A stretch of DNA of 64,000 bases, from positions 2,750,501 through 2,814,500 of the forward strand of contig BRKX01000006.1 of NCBI GenBank assembly GCA_026008535.1, given 5' to 3'. The stretch comes from Perilla frutescens. Lineage: Eukaryota > Streptophyta > Magnoliopsida > Lamiales > Lamiaceae. The translations under genes were made by a program, and so were the position numbers. Every line of letters starts with the position of its first letter. Position 1 is the stretch's first letter. The notes beneath the pieces were generated by a model that saw only the letters and a list, made by a program, of their open reading frames with translations, had not been told where the DNA came from and did not search any database. This document shows positions 46,293-57,097 of this stretch, in pieces.

Positions 46293-46302
46293 TAATAATT
46301 AC

Positions 46303-46308
46303 TATAAA
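46303..46308 (+). promoter_or_regulatory. candidate TATA box for permease copy 1
   Basis: ACTATAAAATTC lies about 160 bp before the ATG and about 10 bp past the end of the Stowaway element. Plausible but unsupported by other promoter signals. Confidence 0.35.
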
Positions 46309-46465
46309 ATTCATAAGTTAATATCAACGTGTTTTGACTTTCCGGAGTTGAATTGATGATCAGTTGAAAGTTTGAAACATAACGAACATTTATGAATCTG
46401 ATCCGATCATGAAAGTTGAATAATAACAAACTTTTTCGTTAATCTGAATCTCTGATCCGAACACG

Positions 46466-46593
46466 ATGGGATTGGCAGCAACAGATGATCCTACAAATCA
46501 AGAGCCAATCCCTTTACTTCAATTAGGATTGCCATCGCCGCCTCTCGATGATCGTGACTTGTTCCAATCTGAATCTTCAGCTAAAAGAACTGG

Positions 46594-46645
<52 letters not shown>

Positions 46646-49137
46646 CGACTTGGATTTTGAGAGTTAAGTTTGCATTGTGAAGGAAACACATGGACGGCGG
46701 CGGCGCATATCATAACCGGAGTGATAGGCTCCGGCGTGCTGTCGCTGGCGTGGAGCATGGCGCAGTTGGGGTGGATTTGGGGCCCACTTTTGATGATCGT
46801 CTTCGCCGCCGTTACGTTGGTTTCTTCCTTCCTCATCTGCAACTGCTACAGATCTCCTGACCCCGACTTTGGCTCTATAAGGAATACATCTTATATTGCT
46901 GCTGTTCGATGTAATTTAGGTCTCTCTCTCTCTCTCTTTAATTTATGAGAATGGTGGTTTGATTATGTTGGAAATTTTGAATGGGTTTGATGGAAAGTTT
47001 GAATCTTTGGACACGATTTTCATAGTGTTTTCGTTTGTGGAATGATAAAGATAAAAGTAGATTTGTGTTCTACGTCATGAGAAAAATGAAATCGTGTATT
47101 TGTTTGTCGAAAATGAAGTTTGGATGAATGAGATATGGAGGCTCAAAATGTGGGTGTTGGAATGGTGATTTATCTTGCTTCTGTTCAGCTTATTACTGCA
47201 GATTGGTGCTGTGTTATCATCTTTGATTATTTGCTGTTAGAAGCTAAATTGCTTGACTATAAATAGAGAAGAATTAAGGGAATAAAATCATTGGATAATT
47301 TAGAATTGTGTGTGTGTTTGGAAAGGAAACATAGGACAATGTTGTTAAACCACTATCTGGAAATTACAAAAAACAATAATTTTATAACTTTCTTCTGAAA
47401 TCAAGATTCATGAATGAGGAAATCTGAAAAGGAATTCGACTTGACAGTATCGTAGAATCAGGAGTTGGTCTGAAACTGCTTTGTTGCATCACTAGGCAGG
47501 CACATTATTTGGTTGGAGATTTCTTGTTTTCCGGAGCTTATGTGGCGTGCTTCGACTTAATGTTTTGTCTGGTTGAGTTGAGGTCGAGCTTTTCTACTTG
47601 AATCGTATGAGCCTATATGATAGTGACAGTATCTGCATTGCAGGAAAGAAGAATGCCAGGATATGTGGACTGCTTATACAGATGAATCTCTATGGAACGG
47701 GAGTTGCGTATACCATTACAACTGCTATCTGCATGAGGTGTTGTTCTTTCCCTTACCAAAAGAATTTCATTTGGCTTGATTAGTTGATTTATGAATGCCT
47801 ATCATATCTTTGCCTGAATTACTACACAGTTGCAGTATGTTTCATTTGTTTATTTGCATCTCAGTTGTAGAAAAGGATGTTAATCTAGAATCTGAATCCC
47901 AAAACTGAGCTTGAGTGTTGAACATGTAGATAATGGAATGATTAATTCAACCAATGTTATGCAGAGCAATACAGAGATCGAAGTGTGACAAGGAGAGTGA
48001 GGTTGATGCCCCGTGTGAATCGGGAAATGCATTGTACATGGTGTTGTTTGGAATAGTTCAAATCTTCATGTCACAGATCCCTGATTTCCATAGTATGGAG
48101 TGGGTTTCTATAGTCGCTGCTATCATGTCTTTTACCTATTCATCAATTGGATTGGGGCTTGGAGCAGCAAAAGTCGTAGGTAGTTCTTGATATGTTTCAT
48201 TATGTTGAGTGTCTTCTGCCGTACTAGCCAATTTCAAGTTCCATTCCAATATCTGTCTCTTACCCTTTTTTTGTGTTATCTAAATACATGCCAGGAAATA
48301 AGGCGATTGCAGGTAGCATAGCTGGAGTTTCGACTTCCAGAGCAATGCAGAAAGTTTGGAGAGTTTCTCAAGCAGTTGGTGATGTTGCCTTTGCCTATCC
48401 ATACTCCATGATTGTTCTTGAAATACAGGTACCTATTGCCCTTTCCATAACTATGTACAAGTCAAGAAACAGCGTTTATGCCTCGTTAACTTGCTAAAAA
48501 TGTGAAGGATACACTGAAATCCCCTCCATCAGAGAGAGAGACAATGAAGAGGGCATCAGTTGTTTCAATATGCATCACCACATTCTTCTATCTCAGCTGT
48601 GGAGGGCTCGGCTATGCAGCCTTCGGAGATCAGACCCCCGGTGATCTCCTGACCGGCTTCACTGACTACGGGCCCCACTGGCTCATCGACTTTGCCAATG
48701 CCTGCGTAGTCCTGCACTTGATAGGAGGATACCAGGTGTATTCTCAACCATTGTTTGCAATGGTGGATGAATGGATGGCTGATCAGTTTCCAAGAAGCTC
48801 ACTTGTTAAAACAGACTACAGTGTGAAGCTCCCATTGTTGCCGGCTTTTAGCTTAAATCTGCAGAGGCTGCTTTTCCGAACGGCCTACGTTGCATCGACA
48901 ACGGGAGTGGCTATGGTTTTTCCTTACTTCAACCAGGTATTGGGAGTGCTGGGAACCATCAATTTTTGGCCATTGTCAATATATTTTCCAGTGGAAATGT
49001 GGCTTAGGCAGAACAGCATTAGTCCTTGGTCTAAAATGTGGACTGTTTTTAGGAGTTTTAGTGTGATTTGTTTTGTTGTGAATTTGTATATTTTTGCTGG
49101 ATCCATTGAAGGAATCTTGGCTGCTCGTTTCAGTTAG
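46466..49137 (+). CDS. AAP7: amino acid permease (AAP7-like), copy 1
   Basis: Six exons, 478 aa: 46466-46592, 46683-46919, 47644-47737, 47965-48179, 48295-48428, 48508-49137, GT/AG and in phase. AAPs are H+-coupled plasma-membrane amino acid importers of the AAAP/ATF superfamily with about 11 membrane spans. The N-terminus is a cytosolic 43-residue head rich in acidic residues and Pro. Then come TWTAAAHIITGVIGSGVLSL (first span), LAWSMAQLGWIWGP, MSQIPDFHSMEWVSIVAAIM, FFYLSCGGLGYAAFGD, TPGDLLTGFTDYGPHWLIDF, ANACVVLHLIGGYQV, MVFPYFNQVLGVLGTINFWP and SIYFPVEMW. Similarity is closest, from memory, to the AAP7 branch, whose substrates are poorly known. Intron 1 is only 90 bp and half of it is (CT)n. 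Unlike copy 2, no intron interrupts the codons after GGYQ. Confidence 0.93.
46599..46642. repeat. (CT)n microsatellite in 90-bp intron
   Basis: About 22 CT units begin seven bases after the donor site of permease copy-1 intron 1 and make up half of the intron. Confidence 0.95.
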
Positions 49138-50100
49138 CAAATAAATAGGACTTTTGGCATAGAAAAAGAGATGTATTTTACTATTTTTATACTAAAAAAG
49201 AAGTATAAAAGATTCTTATACTGATGGAGGTTTAATTAGCCTTTTGAATTTTTAGATGTTTTGGAATGTTTTGCAAAAGAGGCACACTTATGGAAGACGG
49301 ATCCTTCTTCTCGACCCGGATCTAATAATATTAGAATTGATATTTTTTTCGTATCCGAATAATTACATAAATGATGACCAATAATCTTAATAAAATGTTT
49401 CAATTGATACTTTTTTTCCCTTTCTTATTATATTATTTTATGAACAATAATTTTAAAAGATCAAAATCATTCATGAAAATGCAAATACCGTATTTTAATA
49501 TAATTTTTGAAGTGATTAACAAAATATCATGATCTTAAAAAAAAAATACAAAAATATCCTAACGTTTTAACATTTTCACAAATCTAGCACAAGAATAAAT
49601 TTTTTGTGTTCGAAATATGATGTAACTTGCACGGATTTTACATTAAATTTTTAGCTCAAAATGTGAAATTGCCATTTAAAAATCACTCGGTCCACATCAA
49701 CATACACTGAACTAAAATCCCGACGTAAAATCTTGATTAGCCACATCATATTTCAAACACCATAAATTTACTTGTGTTTGATTTGTGGTGCTAAAATATT
49801 GGGGCATTGTTGTAATTTTTCAAAAGCCGTGATAATTTTGTTCGAATGTCCCTCTAAATTATAATATTTACCTTTTATGTAAACACGTTTTTAGATTAAA
49901 AAAAGAAAACAATATATATCATAAACAGGATAAATATTGGAACTAAAAATTGAAAGACCCCTCAATTGTTTAAATAAAATTTTAGTCCACCAGAAAAGTT
50001 TAAAAATCAACCCACAATGTTTTTAGGGGAGACTATTTGCACGACTAATTTTATTATTTATTTTAAAAAATAAAATAATTGTGAAGTCACTTTAATATTC
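49138..50100. other. 3' UTR and AT-rich intergenic DNA
   Basis: AATAAA lies at 49140, just after the permease stop. No coding exon or clear repeat is seen further on. Confidence 0.5.

Positions 50101-50103
<3 letters not shown>

Positions 50104-50151
<48 letters not shown>
50104..50151. repeat. (ATT)n microsatellite
   Basis: About 16 uninterrupted ATT units immediately left of a SINE-like element. On the minus strand they form an (AAT)n tail, as SINEs often carry. Confidence 0.95.
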
Positions 50152-50152
<1 letters not shown>

Positions 50153-50252
50153 CTCATAAACACGATCTGTGGTATTGAGGAGATTCGAACTTGTGACATT
50201 TGGTCTCTAAGCAATCTTACTCCATCACTAAGTCATTCCCTCCGGGACACTC
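50152..50252 (-). mobile_element. tRNA-derived SINE with (AAT)n tail
   Basis: On the minus strand: GGAATGACTTAGTGATGGAG (A-box region), then about 35 bp later CACAAGTTCGAATCTCCTC (B box), ending in the simple-repeat tail (50104-50151). This is the clearest SINE in the window. The heads at 9195-9295 and 12660-12760 are relatives. Confidence 0.6.
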
Positions 50253-50867
50253 TTTTATTATTTATTTATACTACTAAAATTACTCAATGCACAATAAATT
50301 CAAAACTAAAAAAATAAAAATAAAACAAATTAAAAATCATTTATTAAACATATTAAAAATCAATATTCATCAACTTTTATTAGAAGTATTAGATGCTAGT
50401 ATGAGCGTATTGATCGAAAATAATCGAGTTTAGAACGTGTTGCAGAGATTCCTTTTGTCCAGGTCGCGATTCATTTGAATTGAAAATTTCAAACATTTTC
50501 GAAAAATATTTATTGAACAAATGATGGTTGCTCAAACTTTAGTTTTCGAATAACTCTATTTTTTTTAGTATTGGAGTCGTTCAAATTAATATTCGTCTAT
50601 TATTGGTATTATGAACAACGTAGTTTTTCTGGTTTTCCCTTTTTGCCGGAAGCTAAACCTTATTAATGTTCTGTAGTTTTGAGGCCATCACGCATACTAT
50701 TTTTCACTTTATGTTAGTGTTCAAGATTTAAAAAAAATCTAGAAAAATGGTGAACGTGTTTAAAATTGTGTTTTCAAACAGATTTTATTTGTTTTTATTA
50801 AATAAAATAATTTTTTTTGGAGTGAAGAGTGTTAATATAAATGATGTGGTACAAAAAGTAAAACTAG

Positions 50868-51027
50868 ATATGTCAATTTAACCCGAAATCAATGGACCGG
50901 CCCGAAAAAACCGAAAAAAAAGGTGGGTTAGGGCCATGATTTTATGGCCCGAAAAAAAATTTAATCGATTTGGCCCAAACCGAATAGGCCTGAAACCGAA
51001 GCGGGTTGGCCCGATTGACATCCTTAA
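50868..51027. mobile_element. GGCCCGA-rich MITE-like element
   Basis: The left end ATATGTCAATTTAACCCGA and the right end GGGTTGGCCCGATTGACAT are inverted. The interior is rich in GGCCCGAAAA/ACCGAA words. Confidence 0.55.
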
Positions 51028-51299
51028 ATAGATGTATATTGAATAACTGAAGTGCAAATAGTAAAATTTGTAGTGCAAATAGCAATTCCCATTTTGTTAT
51101 TGTTATATTCTTTTGAGTTTGCCAACATCACCATTAATATAAATAAAGTCGTTTTCAATCAACTTAATTGGGATGACCTAATAGTAGGGTGACGTAAGTT
51201 TGAGATTAAATATTTCAAATCAAAATCCCACCAACATCATTATATGTTTGTTCGCCCAATTGTTACAACTGCTTTTTCCAATTGTGCTTTATATTCTTA

Positions 51300-51326
51300 C
51301 TAGTATGTCTCCCGCGCGATGCTCGG
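51300..51326 (-). mobile_element. candidate Helitron 3' end
   Basis: On the minus strand: CCGAGCATCGCGCGGG (short GC hairpin), then AGACATA and CTAG followed by T. This order (hairpin, about 7-10 bases, CTAG, insertion before T) is the Helitron 3' signature. The element body would extend rightward. Its 5' end is not found. Confidence 0.4.
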
Positions 51327-51329
51327 TAT

Positions 51330-52700
51330 TATTTTATTTTATCGTGATTTAAAAATTAAAAGCAAAATTTAATCATGGTTAGATATATATTTGCAATACA
51401 CACGTACGTAGGTGTGCGAAACAAACGTATAAAAAAATTGACAGATTAAAAAATTAAACTTTATTTTCATATATATAGCAATAATTATATTAATTATTTA
51501 AACAGACAAATAATTCAATATCACATTGGAATCAATAATAAGGGTGCTATAAAAAAAATGGTGCAAAAGAAATTAATTTATCTCATGTGGTTTGTAGTTG
51601 TAGAGTCAAAAATTGCTTTGAAAAATTTAATCTAATTACCAAATATACAAAAATATCCATAAAATCCAACAGATTTAACCATGTAGTGCACGACTTGTAT
51701 TTTTATGCAATTGTGATTTGGATTGGCCTATATATTTTATATCTTGATTAATTAGAAGTTAATGTTTATATTATTTTAACAGAAAATAGAAATGGTAAAA
51801 TTTACGTAATTAATTAGGTGAAAATGAAAATTAACACAAGAAAATTTATGATTGCACATAGTTTATTTGGCCACAAAGTTTTACACTTGATCAATCACAA
51901 TATAATTACCAAAATTTACAAAACACGGTCATAAGATAATTCAAATAAATTAGAACATTCATGTCTAAAGAAACTTTTAACAATTTACACATATTAGTGC
52001 AACCGAATAATATATGAATCTAGAGCATTTATAATTAAAATTAGAACAAATCTAAGTATATATATATATAAATATAAAAGTTAGAAATTGAACTTCCATA
52101 ACTCATTATGATAAATTCATAAATCAAATTGTTAAACCACATGTCATATCATGAATAAAAATAATTTAATAACATAAAAAAAATTGAAAATTGAAAATAA
52201 TAAATTAAAATAAAATCTCAAAAAAAAAAATAGAAACTAATTAGAAATTTATGTAAATATCATAATGCAAGCATTAATTATAGCACCATGTAATTAAGAT
52301 TGTCAATTAATATACATACATTTCTATATTTACCCAATTGAATCCGAAAATAATGAAAATATCTCCTTTCATCTTTTTCAAAGAATACAACCAATTGCTT
52401 TAAATGCAAAAAAAATAAAAAAAAAGTAATAAAAATATATGATAATAAAATGAGGGAAAAATTTTAGGAAAAAAAAGACCACAAAACACCTAAAATGTGA
52501 ACACAAACAATTGCCTCAAATGTAAAAAAAAATATGATGATATATTGAGAAAAAAATTAAAAGGAAATAAATATTATGATGAATAAGGTATGTTAACATA
52601 TTGGAGAGAGAAACACAAAAAAATAAAAATAAAAATAAAAATAAAATCTAAAATGAAAAATTACACAAAACAACTAAAATAAAATAAATAAAAAAGCACA
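51330..52700. other. A-rich intergenic DNA, nothing coding recognised
   Basis: Many A-tracts and small repeats. Part may belong to the Helitron whose 3' end is proposed at 51300. Confidence 0.45.
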
Positions 52701-52717
52701 AAACAACTAAAATATCA

Positions 52718-52795
52718 TGCCTTGGATCGAACCCTTAACCTCACAGCACTCCATAGCTTTCCACTGCCGACTGAGCTAGGCAATCCATTTCTTTG
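52718..52795 (-). mobile_element. tRNA-like SINE / tRNA pseudogene
   Basis: Minus strand: TGCCTAGCTCAGTCGGCAGT (A box TAGCTCAGTCGG), then about 35 bp, then GGTTAAGGGTTCGATCCAAG (B box GGGTTCGATCC). Both boxes are near consensus. The acceptor-stem ends do not pair into a good tRNA, so it is better called a tRNA-derived element. Confidence 0.55.
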
Positions 52796-52924
52796 TATTT
52801 TGACATCAATTTTATTATGTACTTATTGTTGCTAATATTTCTTATTTATAATTTTACCCCTGCGATTTTACTTTAATATATGTATAGATAGATGTGTGGT
52901 TGTGAAGTTTACATATTATTTACA

Positions 52925-53155
52925 CACAGTGGGTGACAAGTTTAGTTCAGCTTGGCCCGTATAAAGATTGGCCCGAATGGGTCGGGCCTCATAACCTAAA
53001 AAATTAAAAAACACCTTATGTCCCGTGGGCAGCTCGACTTTTGGGTCAAATCAGGCCCCTAAAATATAGACACGAACTCATTTCGACCCGGCCCAACCTA
53101 ATTTTTACCCTTGGCCCGATGGGCCTCAGTGAGCGGCCGTTTTACAATCTCTAGT
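52925..53155. repeat. GGCCCG-rich dispersed repeat
   Basis: Contains GCTTGGCCCGTATAAAG, GGCCCGAATGGGTCGGGCC and CGACCCGGCCCAACC. It has the same character as 17950-18256. Confidence 0.5.
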
Positions 53156-53369
53156 TACACGTGAACCTGATTTATCTTATACGTTGTGGTGTGGTTAAAA
53201 TTTAGTTTGTGCGTACTTCGACGGTAGCTGTTGTCGATATAAAAAATGGGAGTTTCTATTTGTATCATCATTTTTATTTTTGACATCACAAATTATTTTT
53301 CATTTTCTTTTATTAGTTATAATTTATCTAAAAATCCTTACTGTTAAAAAAAAAATCCACATTCTATTC

Positions 53370-53590
53370 GAAGTCGTGTATTCGAATATTCTGGATATGT
53401 TCAAAGTCTTGTGTTCGAACATGATGGATGTGTTCGAAGTCGTGTGTTCAAACGGTAGTTAAAAAAATTTATGTAGTTCGTTCGAAAATGGATTTTAAAA
53501 AATTCGAACGAGACTTATTTTAAAAATCATGCATGTTCGAAAATGGAATTTCGAACAAATATGATGAGTTCGAAATTTCATTTTCGAACC
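53370..53590. repeat. TTCGAA-rich degenerate repeats
   Basis: GTTCGAA/TTCGAAC words recur about ten times, including a near-duplicate of GTTCGAAGTCGTGTGTTC-type units and a palindrome GTTCGAAATTTCATTTTCGA then AC. Non-coding. Confidence 0.6.
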
Positions 53591-53881
53591 ACACTTGAGT
53601 TTTTTGTTTTTAAGTAAAGACATTTAAGTAACTTCAAAATTAATTTATTTTTACTTTTTTTATAATACAAAAGGTAATTTTAGTGGTGCAGATAGAAACA
53701 CTCGCTAATATACACACACACACAGTCGTTTTCAAATATTAGAAAACTTGTCATTTTCTTGAAAATAATTTTAAAAGATTCATGAATATGGTTCAGTGTC
53801 GTGCTCGTCGGGTTTGGATTGTTTCACGCATGTAATTCCACAGTTGACTAAATTCTTGGTTCTGCAATCTCTGCCGCGCGA

Positions 53882-56761
53882 ATGGAATTTGGTGAAGATG
53901 ATCACAACTCCCCTCTCTTATCCCACTCTTCTTCTCCTTCTTCATCTTCTCCAGTTATGAAGCATTCCCACAAGACAGGTGAGTTCCAATTTCTCTCTCT
54001 CTTCTTTTTCATGTAATAGTTTTTCAATTCTTGTTTTGTTCCGATTAAAGTTTCTCTTTTGTTGCTTTCTTTGAACGTTGGATTCTGGGTAATGTTCAAT
54101 ATAAGCTGAGGAAAAAAACTGCTGAAGAAATTGTGGTTGAAAACGGTAAAAATATGGTCTTTATTAATCTAGGCCTACTAGCATAGTAGTAGCATATCGC
54201 CCTCTTCTTAGCTTGTAATTAAATTTAATTGGTTTTTTTATGATCTTCAATATAATGCATAGAGGGGCTTCAAATTTTCCTCATTTTGTGAGTATATATA
54301 AATTGGGAAAAACTTATTGGTAGTGAATAAGTGTATGTTGTGCAAGAAAATGATCAGGGACAATTTGGACTGCACTGCCACATATAATAACGGCGGTGAT
54401 TATATTTATGATCTTCAATATAATGCATTGGGGCTTCAAATTTTGCTCATTTTGTCAGTATGTATAAATTGGGGAAAACCTTATTGGTAGTGAGTAAGTT
54501 TGTGTTGTGCAAGAAAATGATCAGGGACAATTTGGACGGCACTGTCACATATAATAACGGCGGTGATTGGTTCGGGCGTGCTGTCGCTGTCATGGAGTAT
54601 GTCCCAGCTTGGATGGATTGCAGGTCCAATCACCATGTTCGCATTTGCTTCAGTTACCCTCACTTCTGCACTCCTTCTCTGTGATTGCTACAAGTCTCTT
54701 GATCTCGACAGTGGCCTCCACAGAAATGCCTCCTACTTGGAAGCTGTTCGGAGGATCCTAGGTCAGAACCTCGAATTCACCAGCTTTTCCTTTGAACAAA
54801 TTGAGGGAGTGGGATTTTAGTACAATTGATTCTGATGTTGGCATCTGATCTCAGGGAAGAAGAGCGCGTTGGTGTGTGGAGTTATTGTTCAAATCAATTT
54901 CATCAAAGTAGGAGTGGTCTACACGATAACATCCTCCATTAGCATGAGGTATGTCACATGAGTTTCTTCTGTCTCACCTGCCCCTAAGAGTAGAATTCCC
55001 ATTTGCTATTTTACACCTTTCATTTTAGATCAGTATATGCTATTGCTATGGATTGTATGATGAATACAAGCCTATTGGTGATTCTTTGTCATGCAAAGTG
55101 GAACGGAGTTCAGTCGAGTTTTGGTGGTTGTGCATGTTGATTATGTAACTTGGTTTCCTAAGAGTCGTATATTCCTTCAACTAATGAAGAGACTGAACCT
55201 TATTTCTTAAAACTTCTATTTATTTTTTTTACAATTTGATGCACGAGGTAAATGATCGTGCTGTTAAATGATCTTTGGCTAGGCAAAAATGAACGGAAGA
55301 TGTGGTTTTCCAGGACACCGTATACTGTAACAATGCATGGCCAATTAGTTAAAACTCATTTGCATCTATGATAATGTGTTGTGGTCAAGAGTCCCTAAAT
55401 CATATACGCATATGACAACCTGCTTTAACATGTTGTGTTCAGTATTCCCCGTACAATAACATATGTTGCTGTCCTCATCTTCTCGTGAGAAGATGTTGTT
55501 TTGAACTGGTAATGCTTTCAAATGGTGCAGAGCAATCCAAATGTCAAATTGTTACCATAGTGAAGGGCATGAAGCTGCTTGTGAATATGGAACCACTTAT
55601 TATATGCTTATATTTGGGATTATTCAAGTAATAGTTTCTCAAATACCCAATTTTCGGAATATCAAGTGGCTGTCTGTAATTGCGGCAACCATGTCATTTG
55701 CGTATTCTACAATCGGATTGGGTCTTGGCCTGGCCAAAGTAATAGGTGCGCGAATTGGAAACGTAACTGAAACCCGATGAACAGTTGCCACATCCCGCTT
55801 GCTCTTATTTTCTGACCCCCGAACCTGAACTTACAGAAAACGGAGAAATAAAAGGTAGCATTGGAGGAGTTCCTGCTTCTAATGCTGCTGATAAAGTGGG
55901 GTTAGTTGCTCAAGCGCTCGGAGACATTGCCTTTGCTTTCCCTTTTTCTGTAATCTTTTTAGAGATAATGGTGAGGAAAACTGCTTTTGCACCATGAAAG
56001 CTTGCAATTCTTGATGCTAAATTGCTGACTGACTAGAGCTACAATTCACTATATTTGTAGGATACCCTAAAGCCGAGTCCACCGGAAAAAGTCACGATGA
56101 AGAAGGCGTCCATAACAGCGGTATGCATCACAACGTTCTTCTACATGTCGTGTGGAGGACTCGGTTATGCAGCATTTGGGAATTCGACCCCTGGAAACCT
56201 CTTGACTGGATTCGGATTTTATGAGCCGTATTGGCTCATCGATTTTGCTAATGCATGCGTTGTTGTTCACCTTGTCGGGGGGTATCAGGTACTACTCTCG
56301 TCGTCTCTGCACTGCTTTCTTGATAGTAAGAATCCACTCTCTCCCTTCATATGCATATATATTATCAGGTGTTCACTCAGCCGTTGTACGCGAGCTTCGA
56401 GGGATGGTTCGCGAGAAACTTCCCCGATAGTGTATTCGTGCATGGTGAAGTGAAAGAAATACCAATTCTGAGGCTGAACCTTTTGAGGCTGTGTTTCCGA
56501 ACTGCTTACGTGGCTCTCACGACGGGTTTTGCGGTCGTGTTCCCATACTTCAACCAAGTTGTCGGGGTAGCGGGATCGGTCAACTTTTGGCCAGTGGTTG
56601 TGTATTTCCCTGTGGAGATGTACTTGGTGCAGAAAAATATCGGGCCTTGGACAAGCACGTCGATCGTTCTTCGATTATACTGCCTCGTTACCTTGATTGT
56701 GATGGTGTTCGCCTTAATTGGCTCCGTTAAAGGGCTCATAGCTGCTAGGTTTTCTGTCTGA
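53882..56761 (+). CDS. AAP7: amino acid permease (AAP7-like), copy 2
   Basis: Seven exons, 465 aa: 53882-53978, 54525-54761, 54855-54948, 55531-55745, 55837-55970, 56061-56288, 56369-56761, GT/AG and in phase. H+/amino acid symporter of the plasma membrane, tandem partner of 46466-49137: exons 2-5 have identical lengths (237, 94, 215, 134). The head is a Ser-rich, acidic 32-residue cytosolic segment; then TIWTALSHIITAVIGSGVLS, LSWSMSQLGWIAGP, VSQIPNFRNIKWLSVIAATM, FFYMSCGGLGYAAFGN, STPGNLLTGFGFYEPYWLID, FANACVVVHLVGGYQ and VVFPYFNQVVGVAGSVNFWP. I start exon 2 at 54525 and not at the look-alike acceptor at 54358, because the latter reaches a stop after about 45 codons. It keeps an intron after GGYQ that copy 1 lacks. 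Substrates are unknown. Confidence 0.92.
54238..54567. repeat. ~167-bp tandem duplication across intron 1 / exon 2
   Basis: Copy 1 (54238-54400) and copy 2 (54406-54567) both run from TGATCTTCAATATAATGCAT through AAGAAAATGATCAG and into exon 2 (GGACAATTTGGACxGCACTG .. ACGGCGGTGATT). Copy 1 thus holds a dead 43-bp exon start with an intact AG acceptor. Confidence 0.92.
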
Positions 56762-57097
56762 GATTGAAACTAATTCAGAAACATGAATTTCTGTATATAG
56801 AATTTCTCTTCAGAAGATCGTACCTTGCTCGAAATCGAGCTCGAAATCATGTTACAGTAGCAGGGCATTTCACATGGTAAACTAGAAGAGAGAGATGCAG
56901 AAATGAGCTGGGAATGGAGAAGGGGCACAAAATGTTTTCCACTCAAATATCTAGAAAATAGTGAAGAGTATACCATGTTACAAATGTAGAAAATTTATGA
57001 CATTACAGATATATGGATACAAATGATTTCTACAGTATGTTGTTTATCTTTTTTCTGTTTCTATTTGGGAAGAGTGAGCTGTTTTGAACAATATACA

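Noticed and set aside
52718..52795. Functional tRNA gene
   Set aside because: Both internal boxes are good, but the flanking sequence does not pair into a standard acceptor stem and anticodon arm.
54351..54400. First GATCAG acceptor as the true start of permease exon 2
   Set aside because: The frame from 54358 hits a stop before any membrane span is complete; the copy at 54525 gives the full conserved protein.
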